64,000 nucleotides of DNA from positions 124,001 through 188,000 of the forward strand of contig NZ_AULU01000009.1 in NCBI RefSeq assembly GCF_000422445.1. The letters are read 5' to 3'. Source of the DNA: Paenibacillus assamensis DSM 18201. Its GTDB lineage: Bacteria > Bacillota > Bacilli > Paenibacillales > Paenibacillaceae. Shown piece after piece: positions 1-9,190 of the stretch. Numbering within the stretch: the first letter of the stretch is position 1; each line of letters begins with the position of its first letter. Position numbers and translations under genes: made by a program. The notes under the pieces were generated by a model. It was given only the letters and a program-made list of their open reading frames with translations, had not been told where the DNA came from and searched no databases.

Positions 1-144
1 CCAGATTCTAGGACCCTCCCATTCTTGCTTCAGCCAGCTCCCTATCAAGTATCCAACAAGTATATACAAAATAAGGGTAACGCCTGCTCCGCCGATAGCA
101 AGGGCTGTACGCCATGTGCTCTCGTTATGATTACTAGGTTTCAT
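1..144 (-). CDS. AtpZ/AtpI-family protein, partial (3' end outside window)
   Basis: Only the first 48 codons are in the window. They encode a short polar start (MKPSNHNESTWRTALAIGG) followed by a hydrophobic helix (about residues 15-36) and the family-like WLKQEW turn. AtpI/AtpZ proteins are small membrane proteins encoded just before the F0F1 ATP synthase genes and are linked to c-ring assembly and Mg2+ or Ca2+ transport. The position downstream of wecB and upstream of where atpB should lie supports this. The second helix and the C-terminus cannot be checked. Confidence 0.6.
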   Translation of the reverse strand, partial: MKPSNHNESTWRTALAIGGAGVTLILYILVGYLIGSWLKQEWEGPRIW

Positions 145-162
145 AGGCTATAATTCCCATTC

Positions 163-192
163 ATTTTACTTAAAACTATAAGAACTTGTCAA
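163..192 (-). promoter_or_regulatory. Putative sigma-A promoter of the atpI-like gene
   Basis: On the minus strand TTGACA (187-192) is followed after 18 bases by TAAAAT (163-168). Transcription would begin near 156, leaving a leader of only about 12 bases before the ATG at 144. This would make the ATP synthase operon start here independently of wecB. Confidence 0.4.
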
Positions 193-238
193 CGAATGTT
201 AGCCAGATTTTGCCACGTCTTGTAGACAAATGTCCAAA

Positions 239-276
239 CTGTACGGCTTGTACGACTATTGCACAAAACCGTACAG
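239..276 (-). terminator. Possible weak terminator after wecB
   Basis: A perfect 8-bp inverted repeat (CTGTACGG at 239-246, CCGTACAG at 269-276) encloses a 22-base loop, followed on the minus strand by a short TTTGGAC tail. It lies between wecB and the atpI promoter. The loop is long and the U tract poor, so it may be only a chance repeat. Confidence 0.25.
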
Positions 277-321
277 TACTACTGTATGCTGAACCGTTTT
301 CAAAGAGAAGAGCCTAACGCA

Positions 322-1476
322 TTAAATTGTGAACTTTGTGTGAAAAGGTTCAGGTCTTTCTTCGTTTATACCGAAACTGTGAAGAATTGCACTGACAATT
401 CTCGCAGAAGCCTTGCCATCTCCATATGGATTGGCAGCTTGGCTCATGCGCTCATAAGTAGCGGAATCTTCAAGCAACGCCTTCGTACGCGCATAAACCT
501 GTTCTTCTTCCGTACCAACTAACTCTAATGTACCAGCTTCGATTCCTTCTGGACGCTCTGTCGTATCACGCAGCACGAGTACAGGAACACCAAATGATGG
601 TGCTTCTTCCTGCATCCCTCCGGAATCTGTCAGAATGAGATGCGTATGCGGATAAATATTGTGGAAATCTACCACATCCAACGGCTCAATGAGCTTAATG
701 CGTGGATGATCACCCAACATTTCATGTGCTGGCTCACGTACAGCCGGACTTGGATGTACCGGATACACGATAGCAATATCTTCAAACTCATCAGCAATAC
801 GGCGTACAGCACGGAAAATATTACGATGCGGCTCACCTTGTGATTCGCGGCGATGTGCAGTCATGAGAACAAGACGCTTACCCTTCGCCCACTCTAGCAC
901 TTCATGCTCATAATCATCCCGTACTGTATATTGAAACACATCTGTTGCTGTGTTGCCTGTGACATAAATCGATGATTCTGATTTGTTTTCTTTACGCAGG
1001 TTGCCAGCAGACCAATCTGTCGGGGCAAAATGCAAGTCAGCCATAACGCCAGTCAGCTGACGATTCATTTCTTCCGGATAAGGAGACATTTTATTCCAAG
1101 TGCGCAATCCAGCCTCAACATGACCAATCTTGATCTGCTGCATGAATGATGCGTAGCTTGCCAAGAATGTCGTCAACGTATCTCCATGAACAAGCACGAT
1201 ATCCGGCTTTGCTTCACGAAGTACAGGTTCAAGCCCTTGAAGAACTCGAATGGAAATATCATTCAAAGACTGCTGCTTCTGCATAATGTCTAGATCGTAA
1301 TCTGGTGTAATCTTGAACACTTCAAGCACCTGATCAAGCATTTGACGATGCTGAGCGGTTACACACACAATAGACTCAATATGCTCTGGGTGCTTTTGCA
1401 GTTCCAAAATCAATGGAGCCATCTTAATTGCTTCCGGTCGAACACCGAAGACCGTCATGACTTTGATTTTACTCAT
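322..1476 (-). CDS. wecB: Non-hydrolysing UDP-N-acetylglucosamine 2-epimerase
   Basis: Cytosolic enzyme (384 residues, normal length) interconverting UDP-GlcNAc and UDP-ManNAc, which supplies ManNAc for wall teichoic acid linkage units and surface glycans. The protein begins KVMTVFGVRPEAIKMAPL, has GHVEAGLRTW and HRRES motifs mid-chain, and has the C-terminal nucleotide-binding stretch TDSGGMQEEAPSFGVPVL followed by RDTTERPE. All are family hallmarks. Start is set by CGGAGG seven bases before the ATG. It lies 71 bases after upp and may be read with it. In Bacillus the equivalent is mnaA. Confidence 0.95.
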   Translation of the reverse strand: MSKIKVMTVFGVRPEAIKMAPLILELQKHPEHIESIVCVTAQHRQMLDQVLEVFKITPDYDLDIMQKQQSLNDISIRVLQGLEPVLREAKPDIVLVHGDTLTTFLASYASFMQQIKIGHVEAGLRTWNKMSPYPEEMNRQLTGVMADLHFAPTDWSAGNLRKENKSESSIYVTGNTATDVFQYTVRDDYEHEVLEWAKGKRLVLMTAHRRESQGEPHRNIFRAVRRIADEFEDIAIVYPVHPSPAVREPAHEMLGDHPRIKLIEPLDVVDFHNIYPHTHLILTDSGGMQEEAPSFGVPVLVLRDTTERPEGIEAGTLELVGTEEEQVYARTKALLEDSATYERMSQAANPYGDGKASARIVSAILHSFGINEERPEPFHTKFTI

Positions 1477-1547
1477 AGGTCAATCCTCCGATATATCATC
1501 ATGAATGTAAGCGGCATACCGAATAGGCTGCCGCTTTGTTAATCGTT

Positions 1548-2177
1548 TTACTTTGTTCCAAACAAGCGATCGCCTGCGTCACCAAGACCAGGTACAATGT
1601 AGCCGTGATCATCAAGTCTTTCATCCAGAGCAGCCAAATAGATGTCTACATCAGGATGCGCTTCTTGAACAGCTTGTACACCTTCAGGAGCCGCAATCAA
1701 GCACATAAGCTTAATTTGTGTGCAATCGCGCTTCTTCAAAGAGTCGATAGCTGCAATAGCAGATCCACCCGTTGCCAACATCGGATCAATAACGATCAAT
1801 TGACGCTCTTGTACATCTGTAGGCAGCTTTGTGTAATACTCAACGGGCTGCATCGTTTCCGGATCGCGGAATAGACCTACGTGGCCGATTTTCGCACCTG
1901 GAATTAGCTTGACAACACCTTCAACCATGCCAAGTCCAGCACGCAGAATTGGAATCAAGCCAAGCATTCTTCCTGCTACAATTTTTGCTTCCGTTTTCGC
2001 CACTGGCGTCTCAACAGTTGTAGTTTGCAGCGGCAGATTACGCGTAATCTCATATGCCATCAATGTTGCCACTTCATCAACTAGTTCACGGAAATCTTTT
2101 GTCGACGTTTTTTTGTCACGAATCAATGTTACTTTGTGCTGAATTAATGGATGATCACAAATGACCAGTTTGCTCAT
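1548..2177 (-). CDS. upp: Uracil phosphoribosyltransferase
   Basis: Salvage enzyme making UMP from uracil and PRPP (209 residues, the usual length). The PRPP loop [12 protein letters not shown] and the C-terminal uracil-binding segment [14 protein letters not shown] are intact. A GGAGGG ribosome binding site precedes the ATG. The pairing with glyA upstream and wecB downstream is the standard order next to the ATP synthase operon, but the glycine-rich-domain gene at 2410-3441 has been inserted between glyA and upp here. Confidence 0.97.
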   Translation of the reverse strand: MSKLVICDHPLIQHKVTLIRDKKTSTKDFRELVDEVATLMAYEITRNLPLQTTTVETPVAKTEAKIVAGRMLGLIPILRAGLGMVEGVVKLIPGAKIGHVGLFRDPETMQPVEYYTKLPTDVQERQLIVIDPMLATGGSAIAAIDSLKKRDCTQIKLMCLIAAPEGVQAVQEAHPDVDIYLAALDERLDDHGYIVPGLGDAGDRLFGTK

Positions 2178-2409
2178 ATAAATAATTCCCTCCGCAATTT
2201 ACTCTCATCGTTGAATGCAAACAGCAACACTCGTCCGTCTTCAAACAGCCTCTATTATAACATTTTTACCTATTGACTGCACGTCAAAGAGCTTCCCATT
2301 TCTTGTCCGTACACATTTTCGTAGGATGCACAATTGAAGCTTACCCTATTTGCCGATTGACCTTCCGTGACAGATTACATATCGCTTTACCTTTTAATAA
2401 TTAAGATGA

Positions 2410-3441
2410 TTAAGAACTGCCGCATCCCGAGCCACATGAACTACCACAACTTGAGCTGGAACCAGAATCACTGCCGCCTCCGTTATCATTCCCACTATAA
2501 TCACCGCTAGACGAGCCACAAGCGCTCGCTCCTGAGCAGCTGCTCTTATCATGTTCCGACATCTCTTCTTCGTAATCTACATGATCCGTCGTGGATGCGA
2601 TAAACATAACCGAGGCCGCCAGTCCCCATTGAAGATAGCTTTGATCTTGCTGCGATTGTTGACGTGAGACTAGATGACCTTGGCGATCCTCCAATCGATC
2701 ACGCAGATCACGAACACTTTTCATATCGCGCCATTCATCGGCTTGCTGCATTTGCAAACGAGCTTGTTGAATCAAATAAGTCGCTGCCTCTCTAGCCTCA
2801 GGAACCTTTCTCCAGCAACTGCTGCGAAACAATCGACGCTCCAGCTCTTCCCACTCCGAATGCACAAAATCCTGCTGAAAAACAGGATCTAATGGATAAC
2901 GGAAAAACTTCCCCCACAGTTGCTCTGTATATTCAGTCGGGGCGAACAATTGACTATAAACCCAATCAAACCATGCTCGCAAATGAGGAGTCGCACTCAC
3001 CGTAACGGCAGGCTCATGATGAATTTTTTCTCCCATATAACGTGTTGACCATTGGTCATAATTATTAGTAAACATAAGCATTTCATGCCATATTGCATCC
3101 ACTTTGCTGCTGAACATAGGCACTTCTTTTAAAATGGCGCATATCACAAAATACCGATCTAACTCCAACTTGCGCCAACTGTATTCTGAATCGGTCATAC
3201 CCGAAAATTCTTCAAGCATTCGCAGCTTCAGGCGCTCCTCGTATTCCGTATTCCAGCTATGTAAATAATGCTTAACAAGCGGGTACACAGGATGGCTATG
3301 TTCTACACCTAGATAAGCCGGGGCATTCCCTGTATAGGGCTTCTCCTTGTTCAATCGTCTATTTCTTGCTTTGGGAGACGAAAGTGTAATAACAAGCAAT
3401 AAAACGAAAATGATAGCAAAGACGATTAATATTATCTCCAT
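2410..3441 (-). CDS. Membrane-anchored GRDP-like protein with Gly/Ser/Cys-rich tail
   Basis: Function unknown. The 343-residue product has one N-terminal membrane helix (about 3-20). Its central region contains VDAIWHEMLMFTNNYDQW and IHHEP, which resembles the W-H-x-x-x-x-x-T and IHH-x-P signature of glycine-rich-domain proteins (GRDP/DUF1399 type). The last 45 or so residues are almost only Ser, Gly, Cys and Asp, like the tails of TIGR04222-type membrane proteins. AGGAGGGG precedes the ATG. It sits between glyA and upp, which are normally adjacent. No sign of decay. The family assignment is by motif only. Confidence 0.6.
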   Translation of the reverse strand: MEIILIVFAIIFVLLLVITLSSPKARNRRLNKEKPYTGNAPAYLGVEHSHPVYPLVKHYLHSWNTEYEERLKLRMLEEFSGMTDSEYSWRKLELDRYFVICAILKEVPMFSSKVDAIWHEMLMFTNNYDQWSTRYMGEKIHHEPAVTVSATPHLRAWFDWVYSQLFAPTEYTEQLWGKFFRYPLDPVFQQDFVHSEWEELERRLFRSSCWRKVPEAREAATYLIQQARLQMQQADEWRDMKSVRDLRDRLEDRQGHLVSRQQSQQDQSYLQWGLAASVMFIASTTDHVDYEEEMSEHDKSSCSGASACGSSSGDYSGNDNGGGSDSGSSSSCGSSCGSGCGSS

Positions 3442-3525
3442 CTGTTACCCCTCCTCTTCAACCATTACTATATTATACGCTCACATTTCGAAAACGGATC
3501 AATATTTCATTTTATAAAATCTTCA

Positions 3526-3562
3526 TAAAAAAACCGTTCGCTACCACTAGGGCAACGAACGG
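3526..3562 (-). terminator. Rho-independent terminator of glyA
   Basis: On the minus strand a stem with CCGTTCG and CGAACGG arms, extended by further pairs, is followed by seven U residues. It lies 56 bases past the glyA stop. Confidence 0.85.
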
Positions 3563-3617
3563 CTGGTAAACCTATACTGCATGATGCTATACCTTGCTAA
3601 TACACATGCGGTCACGC

Positions 3618-4874
3618 TTATGCGTCGTAGGACAACTGTGTATACAGCGGATACTGATCCGTCAAAGCACGAACTTTACCACGAGCCTGCTCCAACGTTG
3701 CTTCATCTGTAGGATTTTTCAACGTCATTGCAATTACTTCTGCAATTACACGCATCGCTTCGCCATTCATACCACGCGCTGTTGCTGCAGGCGTACCAAC
3801 GCGAATACCGCTCGTAATGAACGGGCTCGTTGGATCGAATGGAATCGCATTTTTGTTACAAGTGATGCCGACAGAATCAAGCACTTTTTCAGCATCTTTA
3901 CCCGTAATATTGACACTGCGAGTATCAATAAGCATCAAATGGTTATCTGTACCGCCAGACACCAAGTTCAAACCGCGAGCTTGCAGCTCTTCAGCCAACA
4001 CCTGTGCATTGCTGACAACGTTTTGTGCGTATGCTTTGAATTCTGGCTGCAGTGCTTCACCCAATGCAACTGCTTTTGCAGCGATAACATGCATAAGAGG
4101 TCCACCTTGCGTACCCGGGAACACAGCTTTGTCGATCGCTGCTGCCCACGCCTTACGGCAAAGAATCAAACCGCCGCGAGGACCACGAAGCGTCTTGTGC
4201 GTTGTTGTCGTTACGAAGTGTGCATGTGGCACTGGATTAGGATGCAATCCAGCTGCAACAAGCCCCGCGATATGAGCCATATCCACCATGAACAATGCTC
4301 CTACATCATTCGCGATAGAAGCAAGTGCTTCAAAGTCAATAATACGTGGGTATGCACTTGCACCAGCCACGATCATTTTCGGACGGTGCTTGAATGCTGC
4401 CTTACGCACTTCTTCATAATCGATGCGGAATGTTTCTTTATCCACACCATATTCTACGAAGTTATAGAGAACACCTGAAGCATTAACTGGACTTCCGTGC
4501 GTCAAGTGACCGCCATGCGCCAAGTTCATACCTAGAACCGTATCTCCAGGTTTCAATGCTGCCAAATACACAGCCATATTTGCTTGAGCACCAGAGTGCG
4601 GCTGCACATTTGCATGTTCAGCACCGAACAACTCTTTCGCACGGTCGCGTGCGAGATCTTCAACGATGTCGACATGCTCGCAACCACCATAGTAACGACG
4701 ACTTGGATAGCCTTCCGCATATTTGTTCGTCAATACTGTTCCCATTGCTTCCATAACTGCTTCGCTTACAATGTTCTCAGATGCGATAAGCTCGATGTTG
4801 TGACGCTGACGCTGCAGTTCCAAATCCATTGCCTTCAATACTTCTGGGTCTTGCTTTCTCAAAAAATCTACCAT
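3618..4874 (-). CDS. glyA: Serine hydroxymethyltransferase
   Basis: PLP enzyme converting serine and tetrahydrofolate to glycine and 5,10-methylene-THF; the main one-carbon source. 418 residues, normal length. The PLP-lysine motif [14 protein letters not shown], the [14 protein letters not shown] segment and the ENIVSEAV motif are present. The reading frame extends 28 codons upstream, but GGGAGG eight bases before the ATG at 4874 and the family N-terminus ([12 protein letters not shown]) fix the start there. One-carbon supply is relevant to the GcvT-like gene at 18158, though no link is shown. Confidence 0.97.
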   Translation of the reverse strand: MVDFLRKQDPEVLKAMDLELQRQRHNIELIASENIVSEAVMEAMGTVLTNKYAEGYPSRRYYGGCEHVDIVEDLARDRAKELFGAEHANVQPHSGAQANMAVYLAALKPGDTVLGMNLAHGGHLTHGSPVNASGVLYNFVEYGVDKETFRIDYEEVRKAAFKHRPKMIVAGASAYPRIIDFEALASIANDVGALFMVDMAHIAGLVAAGLHPNPVPHAHFVTTTTHKTLRGPRGGLILCRKAWAAAIDKAVFPGTQGGPLMHVIAAKAVALGEALQPEFKAYAQNVVSNAQVLAEELQARGLNLVSGGTDNHLMLIDTRSVNITGKDAEKVLDSVGITCNKNAIPFDPTSPFITSGIRVGTPAATARGMNGEAMRVIAEVIAMTLKNPTDEATLEQARGKVRALTDQYPLYTQLSYDA

Positions 4875-5031
4875 CGACGTATCCCTCCCACAATTCATCC
4901 ATACTTCACTATGCTCAACACTTTTATATAAATTGACCGAAACGACTATGCCATTCATGATCGTTCCGTGAGCAAATCAATTCCTCTACTATGTTGTTCC
5001 AAGTTCGAACAACCATGTGATTAAACAATCG

Positions 5032-5628
5032 TTACGAACAACTGCCGACTTCATCATTTCCACGATGTAGCTCATGGCTATATACCGCTCTCTCGCCGCC
5101 GATTAGTTTAGGTCGACTGGTCGCCATCGTAACGCGTGCAGCACCAATTGTTCGGACAGCGGTTCGTAACGGGACAGCCACATGGCGCACATGCATACCA
5201 ATTAGTGTTTCCCCAATATCTATCCCTGCATGTGCAGACAAATGCTCCACCACACACGGATCGCTCATGTTGCGATAAGCGATGGATGGCATGGAACCTC
5301 CTGCTCGTGGAACCGGAATGGCACTGACTTCTTCTAAGCGCATAGCTTCGCACAGTGAGCGCTCTATCACCAATGCCCGATTCAGATGCTCGCAGCATTG
5401 AAAAGCCAATTGTAACTGATAGCGCGATTGAAGAACTTGCAATCCATTATAGAGCGCACTTGCTACATCCAATGTACCAGATGTGCCAATGCGTTCTCCA
5501 ATCACTTCACTTGTGCTGCAACCGATCACCACAATTTGACCAGGCCGTAGTTGAGCAGCCTCTACTAGAGCATTGGCCGCTAGCTCTGCTTCAGCACGAA
5601 TGGACTCAAGCTGATCTGGATGCTGCAT
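5032..5628 (-). CDS. ywlG: UPF0340/TIGR01440-family protein (YwlG)
   Basis: Conserved Bacillales protein of unknown function (198 residues; YwlG of B. subtilis is about 180). It has the family's core features: an opening LVEAAQLRPGQIVVIGCSTSEV block, VIERSLCEAM, and a C-terminal VAVPLRTAVRTIGAARV block. It starts 18 bases after the rpiB stop with a GGAAAGGAG site, so it is probably co-transcribed with rpiB. The C-terminal end (NDEVGSCS) is slightly longer than expected. Confidence 0.85.
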   Translation of the reverse strand: MQHPDQLESIRAEAELAANALVEAAQLRPGQIVVIGCSTSEVIGERIGTSGTLDVASALYNGLQVLQSRYQLQLAFQCCEHLNRALVIERSLCEAMRLEEVSAIPVPRAGGSMPSIAYRNMSDPCVVEHLSAHAGIDIGETLIGMHVRHVAVPLRTAVRTIGAARVTMATSRPKLIGGERAVYSHELHRGNDEVGSCS

Positions 5629-5646
5629 GATGAGTCTCCTTTCCGC

Positions 5647-6105
5647 TTAAGGAGCTGCGTGATATTTGCGCTCGATCTCCGCTACTTTGTTCAAGCGGCC
5701 TGTATGACGCTCCCCTTGACTAAACTCCGTAGACAGCCATACTTTTACAATTTCTTGCGCAACACCTGGACCTGTTACACGTTCTCCTAGAGCTAATACA
5801 TTCGTATCGTTATGCTCACGCGTCGCTTGAGCGGAGAAAAGATCGGTTACAAGCGCACAGCGAATGCCTGTCACTTTATTCGCCGCAATGGACATGCCGA
5901 TACCTGTACCACAAATGAGGATACCGCGATCAGCTTCTTTATTAACAACTGCCTCTGCTACTGGCAATGCATAATCCGGGTAGTCAACAGATTGGTTGCA
6001 ATCACAGCCATAGTCCTGTACTTCATGTCCCATTTGTTGAATCACTTCAATAATATCTTGTTTCAAACGCACACCTGCGTGGTCTGCTCCGATTGCAATT
6101 TTCAT
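5647..6105 (-). CDS. rpiB: Ribose-5-phosphate isomerase B
   Basis: Interconverts ribose 5-phosphate and ribulose 5-phosphate (pentose phosphate pathway). 152 residues. The N-terminal IGADHAGVRLK, the catalytic-cysteine loop ILICGTGIGMSIAANK and the REHNDTNVLALG segment are all intact. AGGAGG precedes the ATG. A terminator (6239-6281) separates it from ywlE upstream, so rpiB heads its own transcription unit. Confidence 0.96.
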   Translation of the reverse strand: MKIAIGADHAGVRLKQDIIEVIQQMGHEVQDYGCDCNQSVDYPDYALPVAEAVVNKEADRGILICGTGIGMSIAANKVTGIRCALVTDLFSAQATREHNDTNVLALGERVTGPGVAQEIVKVWLSTEFSQGERHTGRLNKVAEIERKYHAAP

Positions 6106-6135
6106 AGCAAGTTACCTCCTACGGTTTATGCCACT

Positions 6136-6141
6136 ATTATA
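6136..6141 (-). promoter_or_regulatory. Candidate -10 box for rpiB-ywlG
   Basis: A perfect TATAAT lies about 30 bases before the rpiB start, in the gap between the ywlE terminator and rpiB. No good -35 hexamer is visible at the right distance, so the promoter is only tentative. Confidence 0.35.
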
Positions 6142-6238
6142 ACGAATTTTGTAGAAAAAGACGCATTTCTCGCAAATTCGTCACAAGGGATTAACATCCA
6201 GATGCACAAGTGACATGCAGGAGAGGTATGCAGATAAC

Positions 6239-6281
6239 AAAAAAAGAGCGAAGCATACGCTATATGCGTACACTTGCTCTT
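6239..6281 (-). terminator. Strong rho-independent terminator after ywlE
   Basis: On the minus strand a 15-pair stem (outer pairs AGAGC/GCTCT, inner TACGC/GCGTA, one bulged C, two G-U pairs) closes on an ATATA loop and is followed by seven U residues. Confidence 0.9.
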
Positions 6282-6405
6282 CTGCCCAGGCGACCGGCCG
6301 TATTATTCGATGCTCCATCGTGGTATTTCTCCACTCTTGTCGCCAGTCACATCGAACCTCGCGTTTGATAATTGAATCATATCGCAAACCGATAACAAAT
6401 TCAAT

Positions 6406-6996
6406 TTATTTTTGGTCAAGCTTGTCCAACAAACGTTCTAAAGCGGATCGAATCTCTTCGGCTGTTGATTGATATTGTTCCAAGTTTCCACCATATGGAT
6501 CCTGAATATCCAAACTAGGCATGCGTGCCTGGAGTTGATAGACTCTTGCTATTTCCAGTTCAGAGGGCTGTTCTCCCATTGATAACTTCAATTGCAATTC
6601 TGCCATCAGCGAATGCAGCTCTTGATGGATCTGCTCTTGCTGACTGGACGTATCGTTCTCCTCCACATATTCCTTAAGTGTAAACACTTTATCAGCGACA
6701 CCCTCGAATTTGTGAATCACATGCTGTTTGTGACTCGCGGTAAGCGTTAGTATAATATCCGCCCAATCTATACTTGCCTTTTCCAAAGAACGGGAGACAA
6801 AAGATTCATTCGACATATTCCGTTCATACAGCACCGACTGTGCATGCCTCGACATCGACATTCCGTCCGTTGCTGCCACTCCTGCCGAGCGTACTTCAAC
6901 CGCGATCCCACGTTGAGACGCCATATGACGCAGCAGGGATTCTGCCATTGGACTGCGGCATGTGTTACCAGTGCATACAAATAAGATGCGTGTCAT
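6406..6996 (-). CDS. ywlE: Low-molecular-weight protein arginine phosphatase (YwlE-like)
   Basis: Removes phosphate from phospho-arginine residues placed by McsB. 196 residues. The P-loop is VCTGNTCRSPMAE; the Thr in GNT, where tyrosine phosphatases usually have Ile, is the known marker of arginine specificity. The general-acid loop appears as QDPYGG near the C-terminus. Start at 6996 is fixed by GTGGAGGG; the frame extends seven codons further without a site. Compared with YwlE (about 150 residues) there is an extra Gln/Glu-rich segment of about 45 residues between TLKEYV and the DPYG loop. Confidence 0.88.
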   Translation of the reverse strand: MTRILFVCTGNTCRSPMAESLLRHMASQRGIAVEVRSAGVAATDGMSMSRHAQSVLYERNMSNESFVSRSLEKASIDWADIILTLTASHKQHVIHKFEGVADKVFTLKEYVEENDTSSQQEQIHQELHSLMAELQLKLSMGEQPSELEIARVYQLQARMPSLDIQDPYGGNLEQYQSTAEEIRSALERLLDKLDQK

Positions 6997-7059
6997 CGTT
7001 GTCCCTCCACGGTGCATTTTCGTGCGCTCAAGCGCTCTTTATATCTATTGTACCCGATT

Positions 7060-7629
7060 CTACGATGGAATCAAAAAAAGAATACCGAAGATAAGCAGCA
7101 CCGCTCCTCCTATCGCCTCGCCATACTCGCCTATACGCTGACCAACAAGGTGGCCCAGCTTTAATCCCAATATAGACATGATTCCACCAAATATACCGAA
7201 TAAAATGACCGTAACAAACAAGTTCCAATGGAACATGCCTAGCGAAACACCAACCGAAAAAGAATCCACGCTGACGCTTAACGCAAACAACAATGTTCCC
7301 CACCATGTACCTGTCTGAAATAAGCCCGCAGAATCACCTTTCAGCGTACTATATATCATATGTATGCCTAGCAAGAGCAAGAGCCCCCCAGCCGCATAAC
7401 TTGTAACTTGTCCGAACACCACGCTCATATAGGCTCCCGTTAAGAGCCCTAGCAATGGCATAGCTATATGAAAAAGAGCGATGCTAATACTGATACGCAC
7501 CATATCAATCGCCCGCATCCCCTGCATTCCAATACCTAAACAGAGAGAAAACGCATCGCAACCAAGCGCTAGCGCCATAATCATAATGGTCATCAGTTGG
7601 CCAAACGGAACAGCCACTATATCTCCCAA
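7060..7629 (-). CDS. mntP: MntP-family manganese efflux pump (YwlD), TTG start
   Basis: Small membrane exporter of Mn2+ (189 residues, six predicted helices). Two internally related halves carry the family's membrane aspartates in ALGCDAFSLCLG and ALSVSVDSFSVGVSLG. The start codon is TTG, eight bases after AAGGAGGGG; no ATG lies nearby. The position between ywlC and ywlE matches ywlD of B. subtilis. Whether it is under the manganese riboswitch found upstream of some mntP genes cannot be told: I see no such leader in the 230-base gap upstream. Confidence 0.88.
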   Translation of the reverse strand: MGDIVAVPFGQLMTIMIMALALGCDAFSLCLGIGMQGMRAIDMVRISISIALFHIAMPLLGLLTGAYMSVVFGQVTSYAAGGLLLLLGIHMIYSTLKGDSAGLFQTGTWWGTLLFALSVSVDSFSVGVSLGMFHWNLFVTVILFGIFGGIMSILGLKLGHLVGQRIGEYGEAIGGAVLLIFGILFLIPS

Positions 7630-7858
7630 GCACTTCCCCTCCTTGTCCGATATCTAATTCAGCCTATGCGGACAAGGAGGGAATCATGACAGAGCAGGCC
7701 TGCAATCTACAGAGCGCGAACGACCTCATCGCTGCAGCATCACCTTGCGCTAACATACGACGATGCTATGAGCGCCATCTTTTGCGGCGCTGGCCTACTC
7801 TGTTTGGGTCGCGGTCGCCATCGTTCCACTGGAACGAAAGGCGTAACTGACGCGTGCG

Positions 7859-9190
7859 TTATGGCACGCGGACGAGACGGTGTCCGGCGGCCTTTACGAG
7901 GCGGTTCATGACCGCCAAGCCAATTCCTTCGGCTGGACATGTCTCGGCGGCGATGTACGTTGCGCCCGCTTCATCGAAGCGGCGGAGCGCATCGTACAGC
8001 AGTTGGGCAGCTTGCTCTAGCTGCTGCAAGCTGCCCAGCTCTACGACGACGTCGGCGCGGTAGCGTGCGGCATGCTCACGGAAGGTGAGCACGCCTGTCT
8101 TCTCACCGCGCTGCTTGGCGTCGTCGAGGTCGGCTTGAATGTATGCCGACACAGCTGTATCATCATCGCCTTGCACGAGATACATCGTGCCCTGCGGCGC
8201 ATAATGCGCGTATTTCATGCCCGGCGAGCGCGGAGCGACCGCCTCTGCCACCGATGAAGTAACCTGGCTATCCTTCGCAGGTTCTACAACCAATTGCTGT
8301 GGTGGCTGTTGCAGTTGCTCGATATCTGTACCATTTACGTTCACTATTTTCTTCTCAAAGCCTATGCTAATTACTGTTTCATTTTCAGCCGCTGCAGACT
8401 CCCTCGGGATGATTTCTTTACCCGCATGGATATAGTTCGGAGCAACCTCAGCACCTACTAATGTCGGGTCCACTGCACGATCAACCGTAACAGGTGCACC
8501 GAGCTCTGCTAACATATCAAGCGTCACACCGCCTGGTCGCAGCACGTGGATACGATCTCCATCAAGTTCCACAACCGTAGACTCTACGCCAACTCCTGTT
8601 GAACCACCATCGACAACACCTGCGATTCGCCCAGCCAAATCCGTCACAACATGCTCGGCTCGCGTTGGGCTTGGCCGACCTGATCGGTTGGCACTCGGTG
8701 CCGCAATCGGCTTGCCCGACGCAGCAATAAGACGAAGTGCAACTTCATGATCCGGCATACGCACCGCTACCGTTGATAGGCCTGCGGTTACCCGCGGGGA
8801 AACTGCACCAGAGCGTGCAGGCAGAACTAATGTCAATGGCCCCGGCCAAAAACGCTCCATGAGTCGCCGGGCAAGCTCATTATACGGCTGTACGAGATCA
8901 TCAAGCTGTTCTCGATGCGCTATATGCACGATAAGCGGATTGTCAGATGGCCTTCCTTTTGCCATAAAAATAGATTCAACAGCCTCGGTAGATGTAGCAT
9001 CCGCACCTAAGCCATACACGGTCTCTGTTGGAAAAGCGACCGTCTTCCCTTCCGCCAAACACAATGCCGCTTCATGAATCCACTGCTCTGCTAACGCTGG
9101 TTCTGTACCTTGCAGCTGCCATACTTTTGTTCTCTCTTCCGGCAGCAATCCAGATCCGCTGTATTGAGGATCCTTATTATTTATTTTCAT
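7859..9190 (-). CDS. ywlC: L-threonylcarbamoyladenylate synthase, Sua5 type
   Basis: Makes threonylcarbamoyl-AMP from Thr, bicarbonate and ATP for the t6A modification of ANN-decoding tRNAs. 443 residues in two domains: YrdC domain (about 28-240; FPTETVYGLGADATS, KGRPSDNPLIVHI, SANRSGRPSPT) and a C-terminal Sua5 domain (about 335-443; SPGMKYAHYAPQG then the Rossmann-like end). The linker between them is long and low in complexity (Gln, Glu, Ala rich), making the protein about 95 residues longer than B. subtilis YwlC. The 3' third of the gene is much more GC-rich than its start. AGGAGG precedes the ATG. Confidence 0.92.
   Translation of the reverse strand: MKINNKDPQYSGSGLLPEERTKVWQLQGTEPALAEQWIHEAALCLAEGKTVAFPTETVYGLGADATSTEAVESIFMAKGRPSDNPLIVHIAHREQLDDLVQPYNELARRLMERFWPGPLTLVLPARSGAVSPRVTAGLSTVAVRMPDHEVALRLIAASGKPIAAPSANRSGRPSPTRAEHVVTDLAGRIAGVVDGGSTGVGVESTVVELDGDRIHVLRPGGVTLDMLAELGAPVTVDRAVDPTLVGAEVAPNYIHAGKEIIPRESAAAENETVISIGFEKKIVNVNGTDIEQLQQPPQQLVVEPAKDSQVTSSVAEAVAPRSPGMKYAHYAPQGTMYLVQGDDDTAVSAYIQADLDDAKQRGEKTGVLTFREHAARYRADVVVELGSLQQLEQAAQLLYDALRRFDEAGATYIAAETCPAEGIGLAVMNRLVKAAGHRLVRVP

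Noticed and set aside
6181-6387. 68-codon minus-strand frame with a hydrophobic segment between ywlE and rpiB
   Set aside because: Most of it overlaps the strong ywlE terminator (6239-6281), and the hydrophobic run is encoded by the terminator hairpin and its U tract.
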